In this document: piece after piece, positions 1 through 7,915 of the stretch | How the letters are laid out: every line of letters starts with the position of its first letter | How positions within the stretch are numbered: the first letter of the stretch is position 1 | Origin: ZAX-1 sp046533095 | GTDB lineage: Bacteria; Bacillota; Clostridia; Lachnospirales; Lachnospiraceae | Assembly (NCBI GenBank): GCA_046533095.1 | Contig: JAJQRA010000017.1 | Coordinates: 186,001-250,000, forward strand | DNA length: 64,000 bases | Reading direction: 5' to 3' | Notes under the pieces: model-generated | What the model saw: the letters and a program-made list of their open reading frames with translations, nothing else | What the model was told of the DNA's origin: nothing | The model's database searches: none | Translations under genes and position numbers: made by a program

Positions 1-1
1 T

Positions 2-661
2 TCCCTGAATTTGAAAAACATACAGCCACACTTATCGATGAATACAGAAGAAAAAGTACGGAAAAAGATAGTATTGAAAGATGTTTTTGCAGTGGAAGCG
101 ATTGACTTGATGTTTCTGGCGATGTTCTTTACAGCTTCCATGAGTATTGTCATCAACTTTCTTGTACTGTATGGAAATAGTCTTGGTATCGGCAATATGG
201 GGTTTTTCTATACAATCTTTGCAGGTATAATGATTTTGGTGCGTATGCTATTTGGCAATCTGGCCGACAGGAAATCGTATGCATTTATTACCTGCTTTTG
301 TGCACCTTTTTGCGTCGTAAGTCTGATTATGATTGGAGCAGCTACTTCATTCGCCTTTTTTGCTGTTGCAGCAGTATGCCTAGGTATTGGATATGGTTTT
401 GCCCAACCGACCATTCAGGCAGCGATGGTACGTCGTGTTGAGGTGGAGCGCCATGGCGTAGCTATCGCTACCTCCTTTATCGGCATGGACACTGCACATA
501 CACTGGCACCTGTCGTGTTGGGTGTAATCGCAGAGCACTACAGTTTTAGTGTGGGATATTATGCATTCTGTTTCATGTTTGCAGTTGCGGTTCCGCTTGC
601 GATTTTCGGGAAACGGTATGAGAATTGGAGAGGTTTGCACCGGGAGAAAAAATGTAAATAA
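2..661 (+). CDS. MFS transporter, C-terminal part (5' end outside window)
   Basis: The reading frame is open to the left edge, so the gene starts upstream of the window. The visible 219 residues hold about six hydrophobic segments and an MFS-like loop (GNLADRKS near residue 75), which corresponds to the second half of a 12-helix carrier. It probably imports the substrate of the catabolic genes that follow; a phloroglucinol-type phenol is my inference from context. The gene converges with the LysR gene, whose stop lies 38 bp away. The TTG at position 11 is not a believable start because codons upstream are open. Confidence 0.85.
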   Translation, partial: SLNLKNIQPHLSMNTEEKVRKKIVLKDVFAVEAIDLMFLAMFFTASMSIVINFLVLYGNSLGIGNMGFFYTIFAGIMILVRMLFGNLADRKSYAFITCFCAPFCVVSLIMIGAATSFAFFAVAAVCLGIGYGFAQPTIQAAMVRRVEVERHGVAIATSFIGMDTAHTLAPVVLGVIAEHYSFSVGYYAFCFMFAVAVPLAIFGKRYENWRGLHREKKCK

Positions 662-698
662 AAACCGGCATTTATGTCATATAAGTGAGGTACATTCA

Positions 699-1448
699 TC
701 AATAACTTCTATTAACTGCGGGATACATGGATTGGAATCTTTTCGCCATGAGTATTAGATTATTCAATGTATTTGCTTCATAGATCACATTAGGGAAAAA
801 ATTCTGTTTAAGGCAGATATTGGTAACCAATTCGTAGTCACGGATTGATACTTTCGGATCCATAATAATAAATGGCTCTTGGGACAACTCGGTAATAGAG
901 ATACTGGTCCGTTTCATTAGCGGATGGTTTTTATGTGCCACAGCACACATACTGTCTGAAAAAAGATGCTTCCGTGCAAATTGAGGTACTTTATCCAACT
1001 CCCGATCCGGGATTAATGCAATATCCACATTCTCATGGATCAAAGCTTCCGTCAGTAGGGAATAAGTATAATCTTTTAGATCTAATTTGATAGCCGGATA
1101 TTGTTTCTGGAAGCGGTTGACGATCTTAGGTAGCAGGTCAATCAGAGCTGTTCCTAAAAACCCCAACTTGATAGTACCGCAAATTCCTGCTTTAGATTCT
1201 TGAGCCACATTGATAGCATGATGATATTGTGCCAGCAGTTTCTCGGCTTCGCAATAAAACGCTTCTCCAGCGGGAGTTAGTTTTACAGCTTGTCTGTTCC
1301 GGGTGAATAGCTGAACACCAATTTCCTGTTCTAGATTCACGATAATTTTGCTCAAATTCGGTTGGGAGGTATGGAGTTTATTAGATGTCTTTGTAAAATT
1401 CAGCATTGATGCCAAGGCAACGAATGCCTCAATATGATAAATTATCAT
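699..1448 (-). CDS. LysR-family regulator, C-terminally shortened
   Basis: LysR regulator: an N-terminal winged HTH (IEAFVALASMLNFTKTSNKL, with SQPNLSKII as recognition helix) followed by a substrate-binding domain. I start at the ATG at 1448, which follows an AGGGGG ribosome site, rather than an in-frame start 60 bp upstream. The protein is 249 residues against about 300 for the family. It stops soon after NTLNNLILM, where relatives continue with the last effector-domain strands, so the 3' end seems frameshifted or deleted. Divergent from the cupin-to-BKACE genes, it is the expected regulator; its activity is doubtful. Confidence 0.85.
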   Translation of the reverse strand: MIIYHIEAFVALASMLNFTKTSNKLHTSQPNLSKIIVNLEQEIGVQLFTRNRQAVKLTPAGEAFYCEAEKLLAQYHHAINVAQESKAGICGTIKLGFLGTALIDLLPKIVNRFQKQYPAIKLDLKDYTYSLLTEALIHENVDIALIPDRELDKVPQFARKHLFSDSMCAVAHKNHPLMKRTSISITELSQEPFIIMDPKVSIRDYELVTNICLKQNFFPNVIYEANTLNNLILMAKRFQSMYPAVNRSY

Positions 1449-1564
1449 TTTGCTTCCCCCTTCTGTGCCATCTGATAAATATGATGCTGAGGTCAAAACC
1501 AGATTCAAATTAACCCCATTATTCTTTTTAAATCTGTCATTTTGTTATAACTGTAATAAAAAAC

Positions 1565-1575
1565 GTGAATTTCAC
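1565..1575. promoter_or_regulatory. Palindromic candidate LysR operator
   Basis: GTGAATTTCAC is a perfect 11-bp palindrome in the 205-bp gap between the divergent LysR gene and the cupin gene. Its position and symmetry suit a LysR-type operator. The assignment is inference. Confidence 0.4.
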
Positions 1576-1653
1576 TTTGCTTTTTTTATGTGATACGATG
1601 ATTATACAATAAAACAAAAGATTTGTCACTTAACAAGAAAGGATGAAGAAATT

Positions 1654-2007
1654 ATGGTAAAGCGAAGCTATGAAGATTTGAAAGTTTATAATGCTCCCGG
1701 TCATTTTGGTATGACAGCAATGCGGGTACATGGAAAGGAAGAAACCGGAGCGAAGAAATTTTGGATTGGGGTATCCACATTTCTCCCGGGTGGCGGTGCG
1801 GAATACGCTTATGAGGACAACCCGCTTGAGAAGGTTTACTATGTTCTGGAGGGGGAGATGACAGTGACAGACAAGGACGGAAATAAGTATGTGATTGCCA
1901 AAGACGAGAGCATCTCTTTCCTGCCAAACGAAGGACGGCATCTGATTAATGAAAGTAATTTCCCAGCACGTATGCTGGTAATCATCAATTATCCGGAAAA
2001 CAAATAA
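1654..2007 (+). CDS. Single-domain cupin protein
   Basis: A 117-residue cupin. The central beta-barrel motifs are visible: GGGAEYAYEDNPLEKVYYVLEG, then a second motif around residues 90-100 (FLPNEGRHLINES). The first motif lacks the usual second histidine (EYAYEDN in place of HxH), so metal binding may be altered. The ATG follows a GAAAGGATGAAG ribosome site. It is the first gene of the catabolic operon and touches the SDR gene (TAATG). Its role in the pathway is unknown; stabilising or isomerising a dearomatised intermediate is conceivable but unsupported. Confidence 0.85.
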   Translation: MVKRSYEDLKVYNAPGHFGMTAMRVHGKEETGAKKFWIGVSTFLPGGGAEYAYEDNPLEKVYYVLEGEMTVTDKDGNKYVIAKDESISFLPNEGRHLINESNFPARMLVIINYPENK

Positions 2008-2822
2008 TGATAGTGAAAGAGAGAGTGAATATGGTGATTCAAGTAGAAAAAACCCAGGTAGAGAAATTGTTCAGTATTGAAGGGAAAGTTGCATTGGTGA
2101 CCGGAGCAACCGGAGCACTCGGAAGTGCCATTGCTGCCGGATATGGATATGCAGGGGCCAAAGTGGTTCTGACTGCTCGCAATGAGACGAAATTGAAAGA
2201 GATTACAGAGGAATTAAAGGCAAATGGAGTAGAAGGTACCTACGTTGTCGGGGATCCTTCCAGAGAAGATGATGTGCAGAAAATTGTAAAATTCGCAGTG
2301 GAAACTTATGGGGAATTGAACATTCTCTGTGCGTGTCATGGCTTTAACAAGGCAAAATCCATTTTAGAACAGACCACAGAAGAGTGGGAATCAATTATGG
2401 ATGCCAATACGAAAAGCGTCTACCTGTTGGCGAAATATGTTGCGACACAGATGGTGAATCAAGGGAAAGGTGGCAAGTTGGTTATCACTTCATCTGCCAG
2501 AAGCAAGTTCGGTATGAAAGGATATACAGGCTACTGTACTTCCAAAGGTGGCGTGGATTTAATGGCGCAATCCCTTGCCTGTGACCTTGGTTCATACAAC
2601 ATTCAGGTCAACACATTTAACCCGACTGTTTTCCGCTCTGATTTGACTGAGTGGATGTTCCATGATGACAATGTATATCAAAATTTCCTGAAGAGATTAC
2701 CCATTGGCCGTTTGGGCGAGCCAGATGACTTTATAGGGCCAGCCATCTTTTTGGCTTCCGATGCGTCTAACTTTATGACGGCTTCCAACATTCCGGTTGA
2801 CGGTGGATACTGGGGGAATTAG
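2007..2822 (+). CDS. SDR oxidoreductase, probable phloroglucinol reductase
   Basis: Classical short-chain dehydrogenase of 271 residues: TGATGALG nucleotide-binding motif at about 32-39, catalytic Ser near 162 (TSSARS), and Tyr176/Lys180 (YCTSK). Known phloroglucinol reductases are NADPH-dependent SDRs that dearomatise phloroglucinol to dihydrophloroglucinol. The assignment rests on the downstream genes: a 3HCDH-like dehydrogenase, a cyclase-family hydrolase and a BKACE, exactly the other three enzyme families of that pathway. The start at 2007 overlaps the cupin stop; the ATG at 2031 is an alternative. Family is certain, substrate is inferred. Confidence 0.8.
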   Translation: MIVKERVNMVIQVEKTQVEKLFSIEGKVALVTGATGALGSAIAAGYGYAGAKVVLTARNETKLKEITEELKANGVEGTYVVGDPSREDDVQKIVKFAVETYGELNILCACHGFNKAKSILEQTTEEWESIMDANTKSVYLLAKYVATQMVNQGKGGKLVITSSARSKFGMKGYTGYCTSKGGVDLMAQSLACDLGSYNIQVNTFNPTVFRSDLTEWMFHDDNVYQNFLKRLPIGRLGEPDDFIGPAIFLASDASNFMTASNIPVDGGYWGN

Positions 2823-2831
2823 GAGGTATCG

Positions 2832-3767
2832 ATGAAAATAGAGAACGTTGTGATTATAGGTGCAGGAATGATGGGCAGGGGGATTGCACAGGTGCTTTCT
2901 TCCTGCAAAGATTTGCAGATTACCTTATATGATTTCAACAATGGTGGTGTCTTAGAGGGAATCAAAGAGCTTTTCACACAATTACAGGAAAGAGGTATTC
3001 TTACATCAGAGGAAGTGGCAGGACGGTTGGAGCGGATTTCATTTACGACAAACTTTGATGATGATTGTTTTGCAAGTGCAGATTTTGTAGTCGAATGTGT
3101 CTTTGAAGATATGGAAATCAAACAAAATCTGTTTGCCCAGCTGGAAGGCAAGTGCAGACGTGATACGATTTTTGCAACTAATACTTCGGTAATGAGTCCT
3201 ACAGAAATTTCTGCAAAGATAAAATATAAGGAGCGGTTGGTAGGCACACATTTTTGGAATCCTGCTTATTTGATTCCATTGGTGGAAGTTGTAAAATCTG
3301 ATTATACCGATGTGAAAGTGGTGGAAGCGACCATACAATTACTCACAGAGTGCGGTAAGAAACCGATCTATTGCAAAAAAGATGTACCCGGATTTGTGGC
3401 AAACCGATTACAGCACGCATTGTGGAGAGAAGCATTTTACATGGTACAGGAAGGAATTGCTGATCCAAAGACTGTGGATGATGCCTGTAAATATGGACCG
3501 GGACTTCGTTGGCCGGTGTTAGGACCGATGGAAAATTCAGATATGGTTGGTATTCAACTTACATATAACATTCACGATTATATTTTAGAGCATCTGGCTG
3601 ATAACCATCGACCGTCACCGTTACTAAAAGAAATGTTAGATCGAGGTGATCAGGGATTCAAATCCGGCAAAGGATGGCAGGAGTGGACAAAGGAACAAGC
3701 AGATGCCTCAACTGCGGGGCTGAGGGAATATTTGATTGACCACATGGCAAATGCAGCAAAAGAATAG
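2832..3767 (+). CDS. 3-hydroxyacyl-CoA-dehydrogenase-family enzyme, probable 3-hydroxy-5-oxohexanoate dehydrogenase
   Basis: A 311-residue 3HCDH-family dehydrogenase: Rossmann motif GAGMMGRG at 10-17, His140 in GTHFWNPAYLIPLVEVV as catalytic base, and a C-terminal helical domain with FVANRL. It belongs to the short subgroup that includes carnitine and gulonate dehydrogenases, which oxidise free hydroxy acids. In phloroglucinol degradation an enzyme of this family oxidises (S)-3-hydroxy-5-oxohexanoate to triacetate. It starts 9 bp after the SDR stop behind GGAGG. An L-carnitine dehydrogenase would also sit beside a BKACE, but the SDR and cyclase neighbours argue against it. Confidence 0.78.
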   Translation: MKIENVVIIGAGMMGRGIAQVLSSCKDLQITLYDFNNGGVLEGIKELFTQLQERGILTSEEVAGRLERISFTTNFDDDCFASADFVVECVFEDMEIKQNLFAQLEGKCRRDTIFATNTSVMSPTEISAKIKYKERLVGTHFWNPAYLIPLVEVVKSDYTDVKVVEATIQLLTECGKKPIYCKKDVPGFVANRLQHALWREAFYMVQEGIADPKTVDDACKYGPGLRWPVLGPMENSDMVGIQLTYNIHDYILEHLADNHRPSPLLKEMLDRGDQGFKSGKGWQEWTKEQADASTAGLREYLIDHMANAAKE

Positions 3768-3832
3768 CAAGAGTAAATAATAAGCGTAAATAACAAATAA
3801 AAATATGAGATGGAAAAAGAGGGGTAATTATC

Positions 3833-4768
3833 ATGGGAAAGAAAGTATTTGTAGATTTGACACATCCATTTAGCGCAGAGATTCCACGTTGGCCTTATTT
3901 TGCAAAACCGGTGATTGATTCGATGCACACCATGGCAAAGGGTGGCGTTTTAACACAGAGAATTGATTGTGTTCAGCACACAGGAACTCATTGTGATGCA
4001 CCACGCCACGTTATGGAAAAAGAATTTAATGGAAAAAGGGCACGTTACACGCATGAAATGCCGGTTGACGCATACACAGGAGATGCCGTTTGTCTGGAAA
4101 TCAATATAGAAAAATGGGGACTCATTTTGCCGGAGCATTTGGAAGATGCCTGCAAACGGGCAAATATTAAACCAGAAGAATTAGAAGGAATGGTCGTTTG
4201 TTTAAATACCGGAATGCACCGTCAATTTGACGATTCAAAGGATTATTATCATTATTCTTGTGGCACAGGAATTGATGCCGGAAAATGGTTTGTAGAGCAT
4301 AAAGTAAAATGTGTTGCACTTGATTTACAGGCACTGGATCATCCGCTTCACACCGCCATGGGCAACAATGGTGCAACAAAGATGAATTTATTAGGTGCTT
4401 CCGGCAGACCAATCACGGAAGAATATACAGATCAGTTTGGACTGGAAGCATATGCAGAATTCGATAAAGAAGCCTATATCAGCATTCATGGAAAAGAAGA
4501 ATATGATGCAAAATTCGGTGATTTAGAAGCGATTGGCTGTTGGGGGACATGGGAACCCTGCCACAAAGAATTATTGGGTCACGGCATTGTTGGAGTCGAA
4601 AATCTAGGTGGGGATTTGGATAAAGTTTCAGGAAAGAGATTCCGCTTCTTCTGTTTCCCGATTCGTTGGTACATGGGAGATGGGGCAATGGTTCGTTGCG
4701 TCGCAGAAATTGACGAAGATGATGTGAATGATGTACCAGATCGGACTTATAGTTATGGGTCTATCTAA
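3833..4768 (+). CDS. Cyclase-family metal hydrolase, probable dihydrophloroglucinol cyclohydrolase
   Basis: A 311-residue member of the cyclase/kynurenine-formamidase-like family (PF04199). The metal signature HTGTHCDAPRH is present with His49, His53 and Asp55. In anaerobic phloroglucinol breakdown a Mn-dependent enzyme of this family opens the ring of dihydrophloroglucinol to 3-hydroxy-5-oxohexanoate. It lies 65 bp after the dehydrogenase with its own GAGGGGTAATT ribosome site. At 311 residues it is longer than formamidases of about 210-270, and tryptophan genes are absent, so formamidase is unlikely. Family is clear; substrate is inferred from the cluster. Confidence 0.78.
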   Translation: MGKKVFVDLTHPFSAEIPRWPYFAKPVIDSMHTMAKGGVLTQRIDCVQHTGTHCDAPRHVMEKEFNGKRARYTHEMPVDAYTGDAVCLEINIEKWGLILPEHLEDACKRANIKPEELEGMVVCLNTGMHRQFDDSKDYYHYSCGTGIDAGKWFVEHKVKCVALDLQALDHPLHTAMGNNGATKMNLLGASGRPITEEYTDQFGLEAYAEFDKEAYISIHGKEEYDAKFGDLEAIGCWGTWEPCHKELLGHGIVGVENLGGDLDKVSGKRFRFFCFPIRWYMGDGAMVRCVAEIDEDDVNDVPDRTYSYGSI

Positions 4769-4813
4769 GAGGGAACGATGAAAATGGAAAGATGAAAAGG
4801 AGAAGAATCTGTC

Positions 4814-5659
4814 ATGAGCGATTTAAAAAATAAGCGCATTATCACCGTGGCAACAACCGGGGCATGGCCTACCAAGGAGAACACTCCAAATGTGCCCATT
4901 GAACCGGCAGAAATCGCAGAGGAAATCTATAATTGTTGGAAAGAAGGTGCGGCCATTGCCCACATTCACTGCCGTGATCATGAGGGAAAAGCTGCCATGG
5001 TATTCGAGAAATTCGAAGAAACGGTCCGTTTGCTTCGAGCCCATAAAGACTGTGACATTATCATCAATCTCACAACTTCCGGTGGTGTTAACCTAAAAGA
5101 AGAGGACCGGATTCGTCCCTTTTATGAATTAAAACCGGAGATGGCATCGTTTGACTGTGGAACGATCAACTGGCAGCATACGACGATATTTGAAAACAAT
5201 CCGAAGTTTTTAGAGAAGCTTGGAACTTTGATGCAGGAAGTGAATGTGAAACCGGAGATTGAAGTTTTCGACACTGGAATGATTTACAATGCTGGATATT
5301 ATTTAAAAAAAGAGATTCTTAAAGCACCTCCGCATTTCCAGTTCTGCATGGGCGTTGCAGGCGGAATCAAAGCCAGCACTAAAAATCTGGTAATTATGAA
5401 AGATACCTTGGATGAGGTTGTACCCGATGCCACGTGGAGTGCGTTTGGTGTTGGTGCAGGAGCGATGGAAACGATGTACGCTGCCATTGCGATGGGTGGA
5501 CATATTCGTGTCGGGATGGAGGACAATGTCCTTTACCGAAAAGGTCAGATTGCTGATAGTAATATGCAGTTTGTAGCGAGAGCAAAGCGGATTATCGAAG
5601 AGTATACTTGTGAAGTTGCTACCCCGGCTGAAGCTCGCCAGATTTTGGGCTTAGTATAG
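4814..5659 (+). CDS. BKACE (DUF849) beta-keto acid cleavage enzyme, probable triacetate acetoacetate-lyase
   Basis: A 281-residue DUF849/BKACE TIM barrel. HIHCRD at residues 50-55 supplies zinc ligands His50 and His52; EIEVFD and the GMEDN turn near 236-240 are family marks. BKACEs condense a beta-keto acid with acetyl-CoA and release acetoacetate. In the phloroglucinol pathway triacetate is cleaved this way to acetoacetyl-CoA and acetoacetate. It follows the cyclase gene with an AAAAGGAG ribosome site and closes the intact part of the operon. Dehydrocarnitine or 3-keto-5-aminohexanoate cleavage are family alternatives that fit the neighbours less well. Confidence 0.8.
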   Translation: MSDLKNKRIITVATTGAWPTKENTPNVPIEPAEIAEEIYNCWKEGAAIAHIHCRDHEGKAAMVFEKFEETVRLLRAHKDCDIIINLTTSGGVNLKEEDRIRPFYELKPEMASFDCGTINWQHTTIFENNPKFLEKLGTLMQEVNVKPEIEVFDTGMIYNAGYYLKKEILKAPPHFQFCMGVAGGIKASTKNLVIMKDTLDEVVPDATWSAFGVGAGAMETMYAAIAMGGHIRVGMEDNVLYRKGQIADSNMQFVARAKRIIEEYTCEVATPAEARQILGLV

Positions 5660-5720
5660 ATTTCGTAAAATAGGAAAAGCATAGGATAAGTCAAGAACAG
5701 TACAAGGGGAATTTAGGGCG

Positions 5721-5880
5721 AGAGAAGTAGTCATAGTAAGTGTAGCAAGAACAGCAGTGGTAGCTACAAGAGAGTCAAAATTTCCAGCGGAGATTACCAA
5801 TGTAAATGGGGGAGCGATTGTGCTAAGACATCCTATTGGAGCAGCGGGAGCAAGAATTTTAACTACTTTGTTATGTATTT
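5721..5880 (+). pseudogene. Thiolase (acetyl-CoA acetyltransferase) remnant with large internal deletion
   Basis: The frame begins REVVIVSVARTAV, the N-terminus of a thiolase, and passes after about 14 codons into TNVNGGAIVLRHPIGAAGARILTTLL, the C-terminal catalytic-histidine motif. About 300 codons that normally separate these parts are missing, including the nucleophilic Cys. The conserved GHPIG has become RHPIG. A thiolase here would process acetoacetyl-CoA from the lyase upstream, so its ruin is informative about the operon. No functional product is expected. Confidence 0.75.
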
Positions 5881-5890
5881 TAGGGAAAGC

Positions 5891-5935
5891 CACTGATTTT
5901 GTAGTAACGTACAAAATCAGTGCTTTTTCTTTTTT
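5891..5935 (+). terminator. Rho-independent terminator of the catabolic operon
   Basis: A 13-bp perfect stem (5891-5903 with 5910-5922, arm CACTGATTTTGTA), a 6-nt loop, then CTTTTTCTTTTT. Confidence 0.85.
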
Positions 5936-6032
5936 AGGCACACCGTTTTTTGGTGCTGTGCTTCTCCGATTCAAAAAATTCATTTGAAATTCTTGAAATC
6001 TTCAAACGAACGTGTTCATCTTAATAAAACCA

Positions 6033-6061
6033 TTGAATATTTATGCACGATATGTTAAAAT
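6033..6061 (+). promoter_or_regulatory. Sigma-70 promoter of the amino acid ABC genes
   Basis: TTGAAT (6033-6038), 17-bp spacer, TAAAAT (6056-6061), 30 bp before the start codon of the binding protein. Confidence 0.65.
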
Positions 6062-6091
6062 ACACTGATAAAATCAGAGGAGGCTATTTTA

Positions 6092-6889
6092 ATGAAAAAA
6101 TTATTGGCAGTTATATTCGTAGGTATTATGTTGATTTCAGGTTGTGGGAACTCAAAAGTTTCTAAGCTTGACGAGATTAAAAAAGCGGGTAAGATTGTAA
6201 TGTATACAAATGCAGAATTCCCACCGTATGAGTTTGTGCAGGACGATGAGATTGTGGGTGTAGATATTGAAATAGGCAAGGCCATAGCGGAAAAGATTGG
6301 TGTAGAGTTAGAGATTATGAATGCGGATTTTGATGGTATTGTCGCATCTATTGCAACGGGCAAGGGTGATGTGGGCATTTCCGGCATTACCATTAACGAA
6401 GAGAGGAAGGGACAGGTGGATTTTTCTGTGCCTTATGTGGATTCCGTGCAGTATGTCATCTTGCCGGAGGATAGTGAACTAAAGGTCGTGGAGGATTTTG
6501 CCGAACTTGCACTTGGTGGACAGACGGGCACAACAGGATCTATGCTGATTGAAGATGAAATAGCAGACGGGGTTCTTGCGGGAACGAAGGCAGAGTTTAA
6601 GTCTTATAAAAGTGCGCCGACCGCTATGCAGGATTTGATTACAGGAAGGATTGCCGGCGTCGTTATCGATGAGCTTGTCGCTATTTCAATTGCCGATGCA
6701 AACGAGGGATACAAAGCAATTCCGCTTATCTATAAATCTGGTTCACCAGTGACGGAACAGTTTGGCGTGGCGATAAAAAAAGAAAATGAAGATCTACTTA
6801 AAATTATAGATGAAGCCATTAGTTCAATGCTGAGTGATGGTTCCGTTGAAAAATATTTAGATGAATATTCGGCAATTGCACAGGAATAG
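6092..6889 (+). CDS. Polar amino acid ABC transporter substrate-binding lipoprotein
   Basis: A 265-residue SBP_bac_3-family protein. The signal peptide ends in lipobox LISGC with acceptor Cys18. Family motifs include YTNAEFPPYEF near residue 38, VGVDIEIGKAIAEKIG, and GITINEERKGQVDFSVPY. It would be anchored to the outer membrane face and deliver an amino acid to the permease and ATPase downstream. GAGGAGG precedes the ATG. The permease gene lies more than 300 bp away across a tandem-repeat tract, an unusually wide gap for such an operon. The exact amino acid cannot be read from sequence. Confidence 0.92.
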   Translation: MKKLLAVIFVGIMLISGCGNSKVSKLDEIKKAGKIVMYTNAEFPPYEFVQDDEIVGVDIEIGKAIAEKIGVELEIMNADFDGIVASIATGKGDVGISGITINEERKGQVDFSVPYVDSVQYVILPEDSELKVVEDFAELALGGQTGTTGSMLIEDEIADGVLAGTKAEFKSYKSAPTAMQDLITGRIAGVVIDELVAISIADANEGYKAIPLIYKSGSPVTEQFGVAIKKENEDLLKIIDEAISSMLSDGSVEKYLDEYSAIAQE

Positions 6890-6904
6890 TATGGTACATA
6901 TCTG

Positions 6905-7059
6905 GTGAGACACCTGTGACGATGAGGATGCATACGAATCTTCGCAAACTCTGAAAAGAGGTAAATAGTGACACCTGTAGCGATGAGGATGTATACGAAT
7001 CTTCAAAAACTCTGAAAAGAGGTGAACAGTGACACCTTTGGCTATGAGGATAGATAGCC
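6905..7059. repeat. 61-bp tandem repeat, about 2.5 copies, between binding protein and permease genes
   Basis: Units start at about 6905, 6968 and 7029, each opening GTGACACCT or a near match. Units 1 and 2 share GATGAGGATG and CTGAAAAGAGGT; unit 3 is partial and ends in a small GGCTAT/ATAGCC hairpin (7040-7059). The rest of the gap to 7213 holds a second hairpin (TATGGCT/AGCCATA near 7119-7136) and no convincing gene. Confidence 0.85.
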
Positions 7060-7213
7060 AATTCAAACTTTGACAGATAACCAATTTGTGCTTGCATAAA
7101 TTGATGATGCAATGGAGATATGGCTGGATAGCCATACAAATACAGTAATCGTGGAAAGGGGCAGTTGCATCATACAACAGCCTCTTTTCAGACAGGGGAT
7201 GGTGATTTTTAGT

Positions 7214-7915
7214 ATGAATGAATTTTGGCTTAATATGAGTGCCGCGTTTACAAGGACATTTATCGATAGTGCGCGGTATAAAACTTTTTTAGGAGGATTT
7301 TTCACAACAATTAATATAGCGGCATTTGCAACAGTGATTGGTATCATAATTGGCATCGTTGTGGCAATCATCAAGGTTTATAATTACCATACGGGAAAAT
7401 GGAAACTGTTAAATTCGTTGATGGATTTGTATTTGACGGTGTTTCGTGGCACGCCTATTGTTGTGCAGCTGATGATTTTATACTACATCGTGTTTGTAAA
7501 TGTAAACAGCGGTGTTCTAGTTGCGATTATTAGTTTTGGCATCAACTCAGGCGCGTATTTAGCAGAGGTTGTGCGTGCGGGTATTTTGGCGGTGGATCAA
7601 GGGCAGTCGGAAGCAGGGCGTTCGCTTGGGCTTTCGGAAATGAAGACAATGCGGCTCATCGTTTTGCCACAGGCGTTTAAAAACATACTCCCGGCACTTT
7701 TTAATGAATTTATCGCATTATTAAAGGAAACATCGGTGGTTGGCTACATAGCAGTGATAGACCTTACGAAAGCGGGGGATATTGTTAAAAGCCGTACGAT
7801 GGACGCATTTTTTCCGCTTATATCCGTAGCGCTCGTGTATCTTGTGATTGTCATAGGACTAACCAATGTCCAAAAACGAATTGAAAAGAGGTTGAGGAAG
7901 AGTGATAGACGTTAA
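7214..7915 (+). CDS. Polar amino acid ABC transporter permease
   Basis: A HisM/GlnP-type inner-membrane permease with about five hydrophobic segments. The ABC-coupling (EAA) loop is AGRSLGLSEMKTMRLIVLPQA near residues 135-155, and FRGTPIVVQLMILYY is typical of the family. I start at the ATG at 7214 (MNEFWLNM), giving 233 residues; longer in-frame starts at 7199 and 7112 add sequence not seen in relatives. Its end overlaps the ATPase gene by 14 bp, so the two are translationally coupled. Confidence 0.9.
   Translation: MNEFWLNMSAAFTRTFIDSARYKTFLGGFFTTINIAAFATVIGIIIGIVVAIIKVYNYHTGKWKLLNSLMDLYLTVFRGTPIVVQLMILYYIVFVNVNSGVLVAIISFGINSGAYLAEVVRAGILAVDQGQSEAGRSLGLSEMKTMRLIVLPQAFKNILPALFNEFIALLKETSVVGYIAVIDLTKAGDIVKSRTMDAFFPLISVALVYLVIVIGLTNVQKRIEKRLRKSDRR

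Noticed and set aside
2832..5659. L-carnitine degradation (carnitine dehydrogenase plus BKACE)
   Set aside because: It would explain the dehydrogenase and BKACE but not the SDR and cyclase; no betainyl-CoA thioesterase is present.
5651..5983. Minus-strand 110-codon frame
   Set aside because: The plus strand holds recognisable thiolase fragments and a terminator; the minus frame is a shadow.
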